Shown piece by piece: positions 1 through 12,085 of a DNA stretch of 64,000 bases (position 1 is the stretch's first letter; each line of letters opens with the position of its first letter). This DNA is from Dolomedes plantarius. Taxonomy: Eukaryota > Arthropoda > Arachnida > Araneae > Dolomedidae. A program made the translations under genes and the position numbers. The stretch spans positions 105,485,545 through 105,549,544 of the forward strand of contig OU015495.1 in assembly GCA_907164885.2 (NCBI GenBank), written 5' to 3'. A model generated the notes under the pieces. That model was not told the DNA's origin. It saw nothing but the letters and a program-made list of their open reading frames with translations, and made no database searches.

Positions 1-1480
1 GAAAATAAAATCAAATAAGAATTTTGTTTTAGTTTTTAGCTCTCGAATATTTATTGCATTTTAGCACAAATAGCTTAAAAACATTATCGTCGTCCTATTT
101 CATCTTAATGAAATTCCGAGATATTTATTCGAAGCATTTTCGAATTCGCACCGTTTTTGCACTCTCCGAGAAACTTCCCGGGCGCACCGCTTATTTGCCG
201 AGCACAACTCTGTATTGTCTCTGATCAAGACTTCCGTTTTACCGATCCGTCTTTCGGCAACTGTGGAAGATGAGCGAGATTATCGTTTGGACCGTCGCCG
301 ATTGGTTCGAAGAGATGCAACAGGAGCCGATTTGTCAGTCAGCGGGCGCATGCGTTGCACGTATGGCAATGGCAGCCATCAGAGGGATGAATGAAGAGCG
401 AGAGGGAGAACGTAAATATTTGAAGTTCTGCGAGCTGAGAATTGGATGTTCTTTTTTTTCGGTTTCAAACTTGATGAGAAGAAGAAGAAAAAAAAAGAAG
501 ATTTTCTTTTTCATATGTTTTTCTTTAAGTCGATCAAACACAATAGATGAATACATGTTTGATAAGAATAAAAATGATAGCCAATGTTAAGAAAGAAAGA
601 AATAATCCGGTAATTCTGCGTCATTGAAGGGGAAAAAATTCAAACGACTTTTGATTAAAGGGAAGAAAGTTGTTGCCAGTAAATTATTTTTATTTAATAG
701 GAATTCAATTAAAATCAACCGAGTCAGGAAACTTAACGGTGAAATGTTAATTTCTTCATTGTATATTTTAAATTGTGACTGACTATTAAACTTGAAATTA
801 TAACTTCATGGGGCACATAGTATATTAATTTTCAAATATTTAATGTAAACTTAAAAGAAATAAGTTACTAAAGTATTTCATTAAACCTTCAAATAGTGTA
901 TATAAAATAAAAAGAAATGAATTATTTCGGAAAATATTACACAATAGATTTAAACTTTGAGGGCTAAATCGAAATTACTTCAAAGTTAAGGTTTTTTAAT
1001 TTAGGAACATAATTATATATCTATGAATAACATACATCTAAATTAGCAAACAATGGTTTCCCTTTGGCTAAAATGTAATTTTTTATTAGTTCCTTTGATT
1101 AATATTTAATTTTTAAATTCTTTATGAATTTGCATTCATTGTAGATATTTCTTCATTAAAAATTAAGAAGTGAAGAGGATTATTTTTTATAAATAATAAA
1201 GTACTGACTTCAGGGTTATAAACGGAATGATCCCCCCAAGCAAGGTGAATATTTTATAAATAATTTGTGAGAATTATATAAATTTAATGTCATTGTTCTT
1301 GCATAATATTATTATTTTTATAATGAAACAAGCATTTTTTGTCCCTATTTATTTCTTTGATTGATGAGTTTATTATTCACTTATGTTACGAGAAAAAACG
1401 AAGAGGCAAATGGTGTATTTAATGCATCAGAGTAGCTGTTTGAGGTAGATAAAATTTGCCTCTCAGAAAGATTTTCTGAT
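1..1480. other. AT-rich non-coding stretch with one CpG-rich block
   Basis: Apart from the CpG-rich block at 120-420, listed separately, this stretch is AT-rich with homopolymer runs and frequent stops in all frames. No repeat family recognised elsewhere in the window occurs here. Confidence 0.6.
120..420 (+). other. CpG-rich block with possible first exon
   Basis: About 300 bases are clearly richer in G+C and CpG than the AT-rich surroundings. An ATG at 270 in a fair initiation context (AAGATGAGC) opens a frame beginning MSEIIVWTVADWFEEMQ. It reads through the CpG-rich part and reaches a possible splice donor, AAC|GTAAAT, near 411, just where base composition falls back to AT-rich. Past that point the frame becomes low-complexity Arg/Lys/Phe. 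This fits a short first exon or a promoter-proximal block; a CCAAT-like motif on the minus strand near 302 would also allow a promoter facing left. The protein is not recognised. A chance GC-rich patch is equally possible. Confidence 0.2.
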
Positions 1481-1484
1481 AACG

Positions 1485-1561
1485 AACACACGCGCACACC
1501 CGCGCGCGCGCACACACACACACACACATGCTTACAAACATAGATAAATGCATACATTGAT

Positions 1562-1618
<57 letters not shown>
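1485..1618. repeat. compound microsatellite (CA/CG)n then (TA)n
   Basis: Alternating CA/CG dinucleotides run from about 1485 to 1528. After a short spacer a pure (TA)n tract runs from 1571 to the left end of the mariner-like element at 1619. Open frames here only encode dipeptide repeats. Confidence 0.95.
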
Positions 1619-1620
<2 letters not shown>

Positions 1621-3096
1621 GGGTGGCCATAATTAAACTGACAGTGCTCACAGTGTTCTGTAGCGCGATCTATTTGCGAGAATGACGTCACATTTTGTAG
1701 GAAGATTAAACAAGACGGGGGACGAAGGATTCCGCGAAAAAATAAATTAGTTCCAAAAGTCACCGCTAGGGGAATATTTGGCGCTGTGTAATAGAAAATA
1801 GAGTGTTAACAAATGCAAATTAATACGGAATAAAATTACCTTTTATTATGCACATTTTCTTATTTAGTTCAAGTGCAATATGGCAACACTTTTAAAAAAG
1901 CGTAAAATCTACATAAACACCGATAAAGTCTCGTGATCTGCAATATCACGTACGCTGAGCAGAAGAAGAAGTTCTTTATTCAAATTTCACGTTACATCCA
2001 TTGGCACAGTGCCAGCTGCTTGGGTTTTAAAAGGCAATGTGTTACGTTTCGAATCAATCGGATTGAAAGTTTATGTGCAGTGTCTCCTTCTTTAGTCGAG
2101 CGTGCGTTACTGGTCAAATTCTTTTACCTCAACCAATGCAACGCGTCAGCCGCTCTTCGTGCTTTTAGAAAGCACAAAAAATGCGTAAAGGTAATAATTG
2201 TCCTGTGTCAGTTAATGGGCTAAAAGCAATGGTTGCGACGTTTGAGAAAACAGGTTCTCTGAAGGTTCAGTCAGGCAGAGGACGAAAACTTGTACCACAG
2301 GATACAATCGAAGCAGTTGCCACGGCAATTGTCGACAGTGGACCAGGCAATATTGCTGCCACCTCTAGCGCTCGTGGATTAGCTCGGAATATGGATATGC
2401 CTTACAGTACGGTATGGAAAATCTTACGAAAGATTATCAACTTCTATCCGTACAAGATCAGCCGTGTACAGGAGTTACTGTACCCCGACCATGATAAGCG
2501 ATTGACTTTTGCTCTCACCTTTCTTGCCAGAATGGAGGTGGATGATGCTTGGCCGTGGAAAATGTTATGGGGAGACGAGGCCCACTTTTACCTGCATGGA
2601 ACTGTGAATACCCAGAACTGCCGAATTTGGGATGACAAATCACCACATGCAGTCACAGAAATTCCCTTACATTCCCCAAAGGTAACTGTTTGGTGTGGGT
2701 TCACAGCGGAATTTATCGTAGGTCCATTCTTCTATGAGAACATTACCCCGACAGGACCGGAAACCTATTCTGTTACCGGAGAGAAATATCGCCATATGTT
2801 GAACAGCTTTTACGCGTTTTTAAAAGTGTTGCCATATTGCACTTGAACTAAATAAGAAAATGTGCATAATAAAAGGCAATTTTATTCCGTATTAATTTGC
2901 ATTTGTTAACACTCTATTTTCTATTACACAGCGCCAAATATTCCCCTAGCGGTGACTTTTGGAACTAATTTATTTTTTCGCGGAATCCTTCTTCCCCCGT
3001 CTTGTTTAATCTTCCTACAAAATGTGGCGTCATTCTTGCAAATAGATCGCGCTACAGAACACTGTGAGCACTGTCAGTTTAATTATGGCCACCCGG
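1619..3096 (+). mobile_element. DUF4817-type mariner element with ~285-bp inverted ends
   Basis: The ends CCGGGTGGCCATAATTAAAC (left, 1619) and its reverse complement (right, ending 3096) are flanked by TA on each side, as expected for Tc1/mariner insertion. The inverted repeats are very long. The left 1619-~1903 pairs with ~2813-3096 with few mismatches. The right arm runs into the transposase frame, so the last eleven or so codons before the stop at 2846 lie in the inverted repeat. The element is non-autonomous because the 3' half of the transposase gene is missing. It stands at the left of a (TA)n tract that also holds the next three elements. Confidence 0.88.
2080..2846 (+). pseudogene. 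truncated DUF4817/mariner-like transposase
   Basis: The N-terminal part, reading VERALLVKFFYLNQ and then NASAALRAFRKHKK, matches the helix-turn-helix of DUF4817-type arthropod transposases. A one-base change in the A run at about 2175-2180 moves the rest into another frame, which reads from the RKG motif to the stop at 2846 (2181-2846). The first catalytic Asp is visible in WGDEAHFYLHG, followed by the IWDDKSPH block. The QDG-type second Asp and the third acidic residue are absent, because the frame runs into the right inverted repeat after HMLNSFYAFL. No active nuclease is possible. The family identification rests on motif recall. Confidence 0.85.
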
Positions 3097-3122
3097 TACA
3101 TACATACATACATATATATATA

Positions 3123-4067
3123 CCGGGTGGTTATAATTAAACTTCCCCTATAAACGGCATCCTACAACGCAAACGGGTGAACAGAATGCAATGAAATTTT
3201 GTATGTGGGCTATACACGAGATGCGCTCACGAATTTACGAAAAAAAAAAGTTCAAAAATGTCCCCCAGAGGGCGCTTATCATGGAAAAACACCAAATTTA
3301 ACAAAATAAACGACCAAAATGGAATACATAAACAATTTGAACATTTATTCAATAGTTTTTGATCACCTTGTCATCGAACCCCATTTAATAAAGGTAAGGA
3401 AATAAATAACAGTACGCCTTTAACGCCTAACGGTACGAAAAAAGGCAGTTGAGTTTGCAGAAACAGGTTCAGATTATGACGAAATGAGCAGTTGTCAATC
3501 GTGTTCAGGACGATGTAAGGAAAGGTGCTCAATCTGACCCCCATCAGTCACCTGCAAAGTTTGAAGGCGATAGACAGTGTGTTTGTTCAACAGCAGATCG
3601 TAACGGATGAGTGGTGATGCTTCGCACATGAAGCGTGATGTAAGGAAAACATTAACCTTTCCTTACATTGTCCTGGACACGATTAACAACTAGCTCATTG
3701 TGACATTACGTCATAAGCTGTACCTGTTTCTGCAAACTCAACTGTTTTTTTTCTACTCAAACAGTAAAGGTGTACTGTTATTTATTTCCTTACCATTATT
3801 TAATGTGGTTCGATGACAAAATGATCAAACACTAGTCAATAAATGTTCATATTGTTTATGTATTCCATTTTGGTCGTTTGTTTTGTTAAATTTAATATTT
3901 TTCCATGAAAAGCGCTATCTGGTGGACATTTTGGAACTAATTTTTTTTTTCGAAATTCCGTGAGCGCATCTCGTGTACAGCCCATATACTAAATTTCGTT
4001 GCATTCCGTTCAACCGTTTGCGCTGTAGGATGCCGTTTATTGGGGAAGTTTAATTATAACCACCCGG
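3123..4067. mobile_element. foldback MITE, ~405-bp arms, same ends as 1619-3096
   Basis: The termini read CCGGGTGGTTATAATTAAAC and its complement and are flanked by TA. The first eight bases match the element at 1619-3096 and the next dozen differ at two positions. The left arm (3123-~3526) is the reverse complement of the right arm (~3656-4067) almost throughout, leaving a loop of about 130 bases. No protein-coding frame survives. It looks like a non-autonomous derivative of the same superfamily, able to fold into one long hairpin. Confidence 0.87.
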
Positions 4068-4130
4068 TATATATATATATATATCTGTGGTTTGGTACAA
4101 GAAGTGCCTAAGTCAGTTTTCTCCAAGATG

Positions 4131-4293
4131 ACTTTGTTTGGTCATGTCTCTATAGAAAAAATATAATTTTCAATGTAAGAAATACCCAAGTCTGTACAAT
4201 GGTTTGGAAAACACTTTTAAAGCATCGGACAGACTTGGGCTATCCTTAAATTGAAAATTATATTTTTTTATAGAGACATGAGCAAACAAAGTC
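4131..4293. repeat. short inverted repeat, arms ~45-65 bp
   Basis: ACTTTGTTTGGTCATGTCTC at 4131 pairs with the inverted block ending at 4293, and pairing extends through the AAAATATAATTTTCAAT core. A further match, CCAAGTCTGT with its inverted partner ACAGACTTGG, lies closer to the centre. It sits between two (TA)n tracts. A unit of about 45 bases to its left (4086-4130) has no inverted partner, so this may be a truncated MITE. Confidence 0.6.
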
Positions 4294-4316
4294 CATATAT
4301 ATACATACATACATAT

Positions 4317-4319
4317 ATA

Positions 4320-4398
<79 letters not shown>
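4317..4398. repeat. (TA)n microsatellite
   Basis: Nearly pure TA repeat directly left of the DD41D element. It continues the tract that starts at 1571. Confidence 0.95.
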
Positions 4399-5692
4399 CA
4401 GAGGCTGTTCGCACATTTTTTAGACGATTTTGGTAAGCAGTAATAAAAAATCGTTTGCTGCAAAAGAAATAATTGCAATTGTACTATATTTTTAAAAGTC
4501 AAAATTATCGTCCGCGGCTTTAAAGTTTTGTTTTTATTCAAAATGGCGTTTTTAACAAAGCAGTGGTTCGAAGGCTACATTTATGCTCTTTCCGAAGAGA
4601 AATATGCATGCTCCGTTATCCAAAAACGATGTGAGAGTCATGGTTTTGTGATATCTAAAGCGTCGATAGGTAATATCGTCAACAAGAAAGGAAAAAACGT
4701 CAAATTGGAGCCGCAAGTGGGACAAAAATTCCAAGCAAATATCCAAGGAAAAAACGGACATCTTCGACTATTGCAAAGGTACGTTGTTTAATGTTAAAAG
4801 AAAATCCCCCTAGTCAAAGGTCAGTTGCAAAACCATTAAAATGCTCTGTGTCCACTGTAAACAAAATGATAAACGTTGATTTAAATCTTAAGAAAGCGAA
4901 AAAACGCAATGTCTTCTTCCAAATCATATCGCTGAACGCAGGACACGCTGCAGAATTCTATATGAGAAACACTTATCCAAAGATAAATGGAAAACAATTG
5001 TCACAATAGATGAATCATGAGTATATTTAAATGATTGCAACAAAAAAAGAGCCATTTATTATCATAAAAGGGGAGAAAAAAATTTAAGTACATGGTTCAA
5101 AGAATCGAAAGAAAGGTTTTCTAAGGGATTCATGATTGTTGCTGGTTTTTCTTATAATGGCAAGTTAAAAATAAAGAGAGTGGAAAAAAATATCAAGATT
5201 AACTCCAAATACTATCAGGAACATATTTTATCGCCAATTTTTCTGAATGAAATACCATCGCTTTACCCACAGTGCCATCAATCTGTGAGACTCCATCAGG
5301 ACAAAGCTAGTAGTCACATATCAAAATCCACTGTAAATTTCCTAAAAGAAATGGAACAAAAAACTGGTATCAAGGCCATACCCTTCACTCATATCTCTAC
5401 TAATTCTGCCGATGTATCACCTATGGATTTTTGTGCTTTCGGACTTTTAAAATCTGCATTATCCAAACGTCGTCCCAAAACCCTTACAGGACTCTGGAAA
5501 GCTGTTCAGGAGGAATGGGATAGAATACCTCTTCTGACACTTCAAAAGGCATTATTATCCTGGAAATTGCGGTGTCTAAAGATAGTTCAGAATAAGGGAT
5601 GTCAAATAGAACATTTAAAACACAAGAATTTTATGTAATTTAGATTTGTGAATACAATATACATCGTCTAAAAAATGTGTGAACAGCCTCTG
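4399..5692 (+). mobile_element. full-length dead Tc1/mariner element (DD41D type)
   Basis: The 1294-bp element has ~28-bp inverted ends beginning CAGAGGCTGTTCGCACATTT and is flanked by TA on both sides, inside a TA microsatellite. Length, ends and a single central transposase gene fit a complete Tc1/mariner copy. The gene is broken by frameshifts and a stop, so the copy is not autonomous. Confidence 0.92.
4543..5638 (+). pseudogene. Tc1/mariner transposase, DD41D-like, frameshifted
   Basis: The ATG at 4543 opens MAFLTKQWFEGYIYALSE. A shift in the A run near 4749-4754 leads to the frame reading KVRCLMLKENPPSQRSVA. A second shift near 4910-4920 leads to the C-terminal frame. That frame contains VTIDES (first Asp, codon at 5009), LHQDKASSH (second Asp) and SPMDF (third Asp), with 41 residues between the last two by my count, which suggests a DD41D (rosa/Visitor-like) group. 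An in-frame TGA at 5018-5020 replaces the Trp expected after DES. The protein ends at 5638, just before the right inverted repeat. About 340 residues would be encoded if unbroken, normal for the superfamily. Confidence 0.88.
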
Positions 5693-5699
5693 TATATAT

Positions 5700-6777
5700 A
5701 GTGCAGACGGTAAGAGAGACATTTTTTTATTGTTATGATACAAAATAAATATATACAATTTCTTTTTTTTTTTCATTTGTTAACATTTTCATAATTTTTC
5801 TCAAACATTGTATTTCTACTAAAACATTATCATTGTGGGTCGAGGGATTTTTTATATTCAAAGAAAGTGGGTCACGGTCGAAAAAAGTTTGCGGACCCTT
5901 GATTCAGAGTATAATCGTAACTCACTATCATCAAACTAAAAGGTTTTTATTAAACGAAGCAATGCTTAAAAGCCATTGAATATCTAGAAACTAAAAAATA
6001 AATAAACGAACGTTAAAGAAAAGATAAGAATCAGTTGACACTCGATGCTGAAAGGATTTATTTTCAAGTCGAGTATTGCTGAAAATTTCTCGCGTTTTGA
6101 ATGCTAAAATACCATCTACAGAGTTTCAAAAAAACTTATCTTTTAGTTTTCTCTTTTCTTAAAGTCACATTGAGTCGCGCGCATGTAGCCTTTCCTAACT
6201 ATAATATAATACAAATACATTTGGGAATTACGATGACAAATAGTTTTCATAATTGTTTTCATTATGATAAAGAAGAGGAAAAAATCCTGTTTTAACTGAC
6301 GTGTAGGTTCTTCTTTTTTTTTTTGTACTACGGTAATGCTTCCATGATAAATTGTTCTAGCACATACAGCGCCCGTATTGCTTATCTAAATTGGAGCAAC
6401 ACGAAGCTTGGCTTTAATTAATACATTGCTTGCGATGGCAACTGAATAATGCATGTGGGAGTGAAGGTCTGAAATAAAATATTTATGAGCTTTTATTAGT
6501 TAGTCCCTGAATTTGCCGATAATTATTTTTTGGTTTGTTTGAGACACTTTGTTTAAGCACCAATTTGTGTTACTGTATACTTAGAGGAATAAATTAGTTA
6601 CTAAATAATTTGTATACGTTTGATATTCCTCTTAAATGGAAATGAACAAATGGCGTTTAACGTTATCTGTATCGTAAAATTTAAAAGTTTACTTCAAGCA
6701 ATCTAAACTGGTATTCAAATCTAAAAGAGAATTAAATTGGATTTTTTGAACAGTGTTTCTGGAAGACCGAAGACGAA
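5700..6777. other. no gene; one degenerate hAT-like end
   Basis: AT-rich with no convincing coding frame. Around 5850-5905 the motif GGGTCACGGTCGAAAAAAG and then TTTGCGGACCCTTG resembles the generic right end of hAT-type elements. I could not find the other end or a target duplication. Confidence 0.3.
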
Positions 6778-7050
6778 AATAGACCTCTTCTGTTGTTGTT
6801 GTGTTGTTGTGTCTGATGTCCCTTGGTCGATAGTATCTATCAGTTCAAGTCCAATTAACGCTATTGGGCAGAGTGGTACGGCTCCGGTTTTTAACAGCAC
6901 GGAGTCCGACTTGGCTAAAGAGCTGGTCCCATAATTTAGAACCGAGGCAAGTGATGAGACCGATGCACTTGATCCAGCACCTCCAGAGGTAATTTGAGAA
7001 CTTGGAGGACATTGCAGCCACGACAGATTTTACGTGCACCGGCCGCCATT
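6778..7050 (-). repeat. SINE copy, mosaic, minus strand
   Basis: On the minus strand this reads from a head near 7050 to an (AAC)n tail (the GTTGTTGTT run at 6790-6812). The block around 6950-7050 (TTGGAGGACATTG and flanks) matches the SINE-B copies at 57352-57672 and 59125-59490. The block around 6870-6920 (CTCCGGTTTT and flanks) instead matches SINE-A copies such as 23815-24015. It therefore looks like a mosaic of the two or a related subfamily. The tRNA-like promoter end is not preserved. Confidence 0.6.
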
Positions 7051-8396
7051 AGTGTACGAGATCTCTCTTCTTGTTCTACCTAGATTATGATAATGTTAGA
7101 TTTAAAGAAATCCTCTACTTTAGTAGTGCTTTTGAAAATGCAACCAAATTGATCGGTTAAGGGAACAAATGAAATTCAACCTCGAAATTTTCAATTTTCA
7201 ATTTGTAACTCTATGAAATGTGGTAGAATTGCATTTCATGCATCATTTTATACTCTATGAAGTGAGGTATTTCATAACTCATTTCATAAAATTTTTTGGT
7301 AAAACTGTTTCACACCTTATTTAACTATGTCATCATTTTTAACATATAAAAACTAAAAATATGCAATTTAATAAAATTTAAAGCTTTTTTTTAATAAATG
7401 ATTCAATATGACATAAATTTTCATGAAATTATCCGCGACCTCCACCAGTTATTTTTCACGCCCCCCCCCCCCCCATCGGGTCGAAACCCATAGTTTGCAC
7501 CCCACTGCTCTAAATCTTAATACCATAATATATAGCAGAGTGACTATCAAAGTATGGACATTTGAGAATTTTTTTTTTTTTTACAGTTTTCTTAACACAT
7601 AATCTTAACATTGCAAAGCGAAAGCCCTGATGCCAAATTCATCTACGAGTTTCTGTGCTTACATTAGGACAAATCAGATAAAAGGAAGTGCAATTAGACA
7701 TTGTCATGATCTCGACATCTGTTTTCGAGGGCAGAAACATTTTAATCCATTAGATGCGACAGAGAAAAAAAGCGACTATTTTTTTTAAAAAATCAGACAT
7801 CCATCTGAAAAAAAAAAGACTCGCAATGGAAAATGAAACGAAATTTCTTAAACACATCCTTCGCATATGAAAAGTTTCGTGTACATTAAGATTTCAGGCA
7901 CTTTTAACAGCAAAAGAAAGGCACAGCAAACGAAGTTAAAATAAGCATAAGAAATGTGTTAAGTTTCTCCTACATGTAATGCTCAACACTGATATTTTGG
8001 CAACGTCCTTCGCTCTTTGCTTTGATCCTTACTCTCCCCACCCTTTCTTAAGAGCAAAAGTATTAGAAGTCAAGAAAAGCACCGACATATGTGTTTTAGT
8101 TAAGGAACGTACTAGCGAAAATAAGCTTCTAATGTCTGGCAATTTACAGCCGTTTCTAAGTTCTCTTTAAAGGCTTTTAAATGAGCTTAATTAGAAAATA
8201 GAGCTTATTTAACTCGCCATTTCATGAAAATATATTATTCTTCTGCATAATCTGCATCAACGAAAATTCGAAACTCTATCCTGATGCATGAAAACGTGAG
8301 CTGAAGAGAAATTTTGCACTTCGTTTTAAGATTATTGACATTGAAAACTATACGTTTTTGGTAGAATACCCGTCAGCTTCAATATATCTGAAATGT
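7051..8396. other. no gene; possible hAT-type end near 7500
   Basis: No coding frame is convincing. A C14 run followed by a block ending CACCCCACTG at about 7460-7505 resembles a hAT-type terminus (CAGTGGGGTGCAAACT on the other strand), but no partner end was found. Short inverted ATGAAAT motifs occur at 7205-7300. Confidence 0.3.
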
Positions 8397-8466
8397 GAGC
8401 ATATTTTCATATCTATATCTATCTATCTATCTATCTATATATGTATATATATATATATATATATAT
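8397..8466. repeat. microsatellite (ATCT)n then (TA)n
   Basis: About six ATCT units are followed by a TA run ending at 8466. Confidence 0.9.
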
Positions 8467-8477
8467 AAGTCAAAATT

Positions 8478-8660
8478 TTGACGCATTTTGGTACTTTTTT
8501 GTTTAACTGTTTACTGCTTGCCCAAGCGATACAGACTGGGTTTGGCGCGCTGCCAAAGTTATAACTCGGGACGACGGACTGTTTTACCGTCTGAAATTTT
8601 GCTTTCCAGAGGACCGTTAATGAGGAACGTAATCCTACGTTAAAATCTAAGTTTTTTTCT
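8478..8660. repeat. dispersed repeat shared with 23553-23700
   Basis: The blocks CATTTTGGTACT, TGTTTAACTGTTTACTG, GGGTTTGGCGCGCTGCC, TTATAACTCG and TAATCCTACGTTA occur here and at 23553-23700 in the same order and orientation, with small indels. It is a dispersed family of about 170 bp or part of a longer element. No terminal repeats or coding frame are visible, so the class is unknown. Confidence 0.7.
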
Positions 8661-8756
8661 TACAACATAAACGACAGAAGGTTATCAAATTTATATATAT
8701 ATATATGATAATAATCATATTTGGGAAGAATTTAGCCCAAGTTGAATTGATTCGAC

Positions 8757-9110
8757 AACTTGGAGAGATGCATTCGGGCTGAGTGTGGTTCAGGAAAACA
8801 CTTTTATTCAATTATGAAGCATCGCGAAGGCTGCAGCGGCCACATGACTTGTCCGGCGTACATGCCAGGACGGGACGCCGATTACATACAGGCGCGGACA
8901 GCAGGTCCGACAGCAACAAAAGTTAGAAACGAAGAGAGGGAAAGGTCTTGCGTTCATGCAATATTAAATGGGTGTTTTGCGATATTGACGCCAGAGGGCC
9001 TAAACTACTTAATTTTTAATTGGGCGACTTTAGATTCGTGGAGTTCACGTGTCCACTTAAGTTTCCCGGGGACTGATAGATTCCGCGCTTGTTAGACCGA
9101 GAACTGTTGA
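8757..9110 (+). other. GC-richer block with unassigned 111-codon frame
   Basis: Base composition is distinctly more G+C-rich than the flanks. A frame from an ATG at about 8769 to a stop near 9095 reads MHSG-like or MERC-like starts, depending on frame; the longest begins at 8760 and contains GCSGHMTCPAYMPGRDA. I recognise no family. It lies just downstream of the dispersed repeat at 8478-8660 and could be part of the same unknown element, or a 5' or terminal region of a retroelement. No splice signal or terminal repeat supports a real gene. Confidence 0.15.
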
Positions 9111-9436
9111 CCTGGGATTTAGGATAAGTGGCCATAAAGTTCTTGCAAAGTGGTTTTTGACGTTAAAAAAGACATAACTCTAGAGTGATTGGAGGGCTCC
9201 TCAGGAATTTTGACACTATACTGACATTCGGAATCTCATAAACTTCTAACACTCATATCTGGGAATGTTATTGAGTTCAGATACTTCACATGCCTGCTTA
9301 ATGATCTGCAGGGCTACGATAAATTATACTTACTTTACTTTTAGGTCGCAATTTTGGAAAAGGGGTCGTGCTTTATTACAAAGAGAATTTAGAATACGCT
9401 GTAAATGTAAATTTAGAGAAGGCCGGGATTTCTTGT

Positions 9437-10314
<878 letters not shown>

Positions 10315-12000
10315 TATTTTATGTAGCTTGTTCCAGAATCTGCAGAAATGTAACTTAACATGATACCATTGGATGTAGAACATATTTGTTAGACATCCAG
10401 AGCAACAAAACCAGCCCACAATAGCAACATGTACAGTATCTGTGATTCATGTAAAACAGTGTTTGAATAGAAACGGAATTCTGATATACTGACAGGACAA
10501 AACAAAATAGTTTTCTTTGCACCATGTTTAAATAGAAACGGGATGAGACAAAAAATTTGTTTAATTTGGACCAAGGGTTAGGGAGTTGGGGAAATTTTTA
10601 ATTACATTTCATGGCCTATTCAAAGTTAAGTTTAGATGGAATGGGATGGGAATTTAAAGTTTATCGCTGCAGTAAATCAGTTGGAAAATGGGTCAGATTA
10701 AAGAAAAAGAAATTTTTTTAATTATGGCAAATCAACCAACTATCTTTTCATCAAAAGCTCGGTTTATTGAGACAGATAAATTACTTCTCGAAATAATGAT
10801 GAATAATTCTTGAATTATAAATGGCCTGAAGTGCATAATTTTAACAACATTTTTATTTAGATGACACTGTTATCATAAACAAGACCTTACCAATTCAAAA
10901 TGCATTAACATATGAGCGATTTTCCTTTAAAAATACCATTCACAACAATAATCTACGATTTTCTGAGAAGAACGAAACCTCAAAGTCAAAATCTAGTTCT
11001 GATAAGAAAAGCATAGCGTGGATGAAGCAAAATCTTTGTAATTTTGAAACGATCAGTGAATAAAACTCGTCAAAGTTGTTTCTCAAATGTGTTTCGTTTA
11101 CATAGTTAAAATAAGCCAAATTGCATTATGTTTACATATTCTCATAGAAAATCAATATGCCATTGTAATGCAATAAAACTTATTTTTAAAGTGTTTAGAC
11201 CATCTCCAAGATTAGGTTATTGTCACTGAAAAACTTACGGCTTGTCGGAGTGACTTTTGGTTATTTTCAGCTACACGTTTTTATTAACTACACGTTTCGA
11301 TTCTCCTTGAATATGTTCTAAAAATATTGCTATTTTACAATGCTACGGCTTTAATTATTTAATTAATTCAAAATAATATTATTTGAGTCATTTTCACCTG
11401 AAATATTTAAGTAATGCTATTTAAATATTTAATGGTAAATTTTTATGACACGCTTTTCAAGAGACGTAATCTAATATTTTCTGTTTTTGAAAGCACTAAA
11501 AATACTGAACGAAATTATTAAGATTATACTGTACAACAACAGAATGTTAATGAATTTTGTAAAGAACATTAAAAGTTATGGGTGTATAGTTACCTGTTAA
11601 TTTCAAGTGGAGCTGTTAAGCAGGAGTTATTTGCGTCCTCAGGAATCATTTGATGGAAAATCCATTTTTGATGAATATTTCTAGTAGAATACTTGTAAAA
11701 TTGCTATATAAAATTTTTGCTGAATTTTTAAATGAATAAATTGTTGGAAATTTATACTTTCAGTTTGAGAAAGATGCCTTATAGGAGTCTAAAACATTCA
11801 GAAATAGATGCCATCTATTTGTCAATAAGCAATTATCAGGGAGAGATTAAGAACAATTTAATTTTAATGAACCATAAGAATAAAGCAATCCTCCTTGAAA
11901 CAACTTTAGTCAGAACTTAAAAAATTAGTAAACTGAAAAGATAACAAACGGGAAGATTAGAAATTCGCAATAAATCCTTTTTTTTTCTAATAGCATTTCA
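10315..12000. other. AT-rich stretch, nothing recognised
   Basis: No coding frame, repeat copy or terminal inverted repeat could be seen. The longest frame, about 60 codons at 11732, has no recognisable composition or motif. Confidence 0.6.
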
Positions 12001-12011
12001 TAGAATTCCTG

Positions 12012-12065
<54 letters not shown>

Positions 12066-12085
12066 TTATTTATTTATTTATTTCG
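12001..12085. repeat. (TA)n followed by (TTTA)n microsatellite
   Basis: TA repeats run to about 12061 and are followed by about five TTTA units. Confidence 0.95.
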
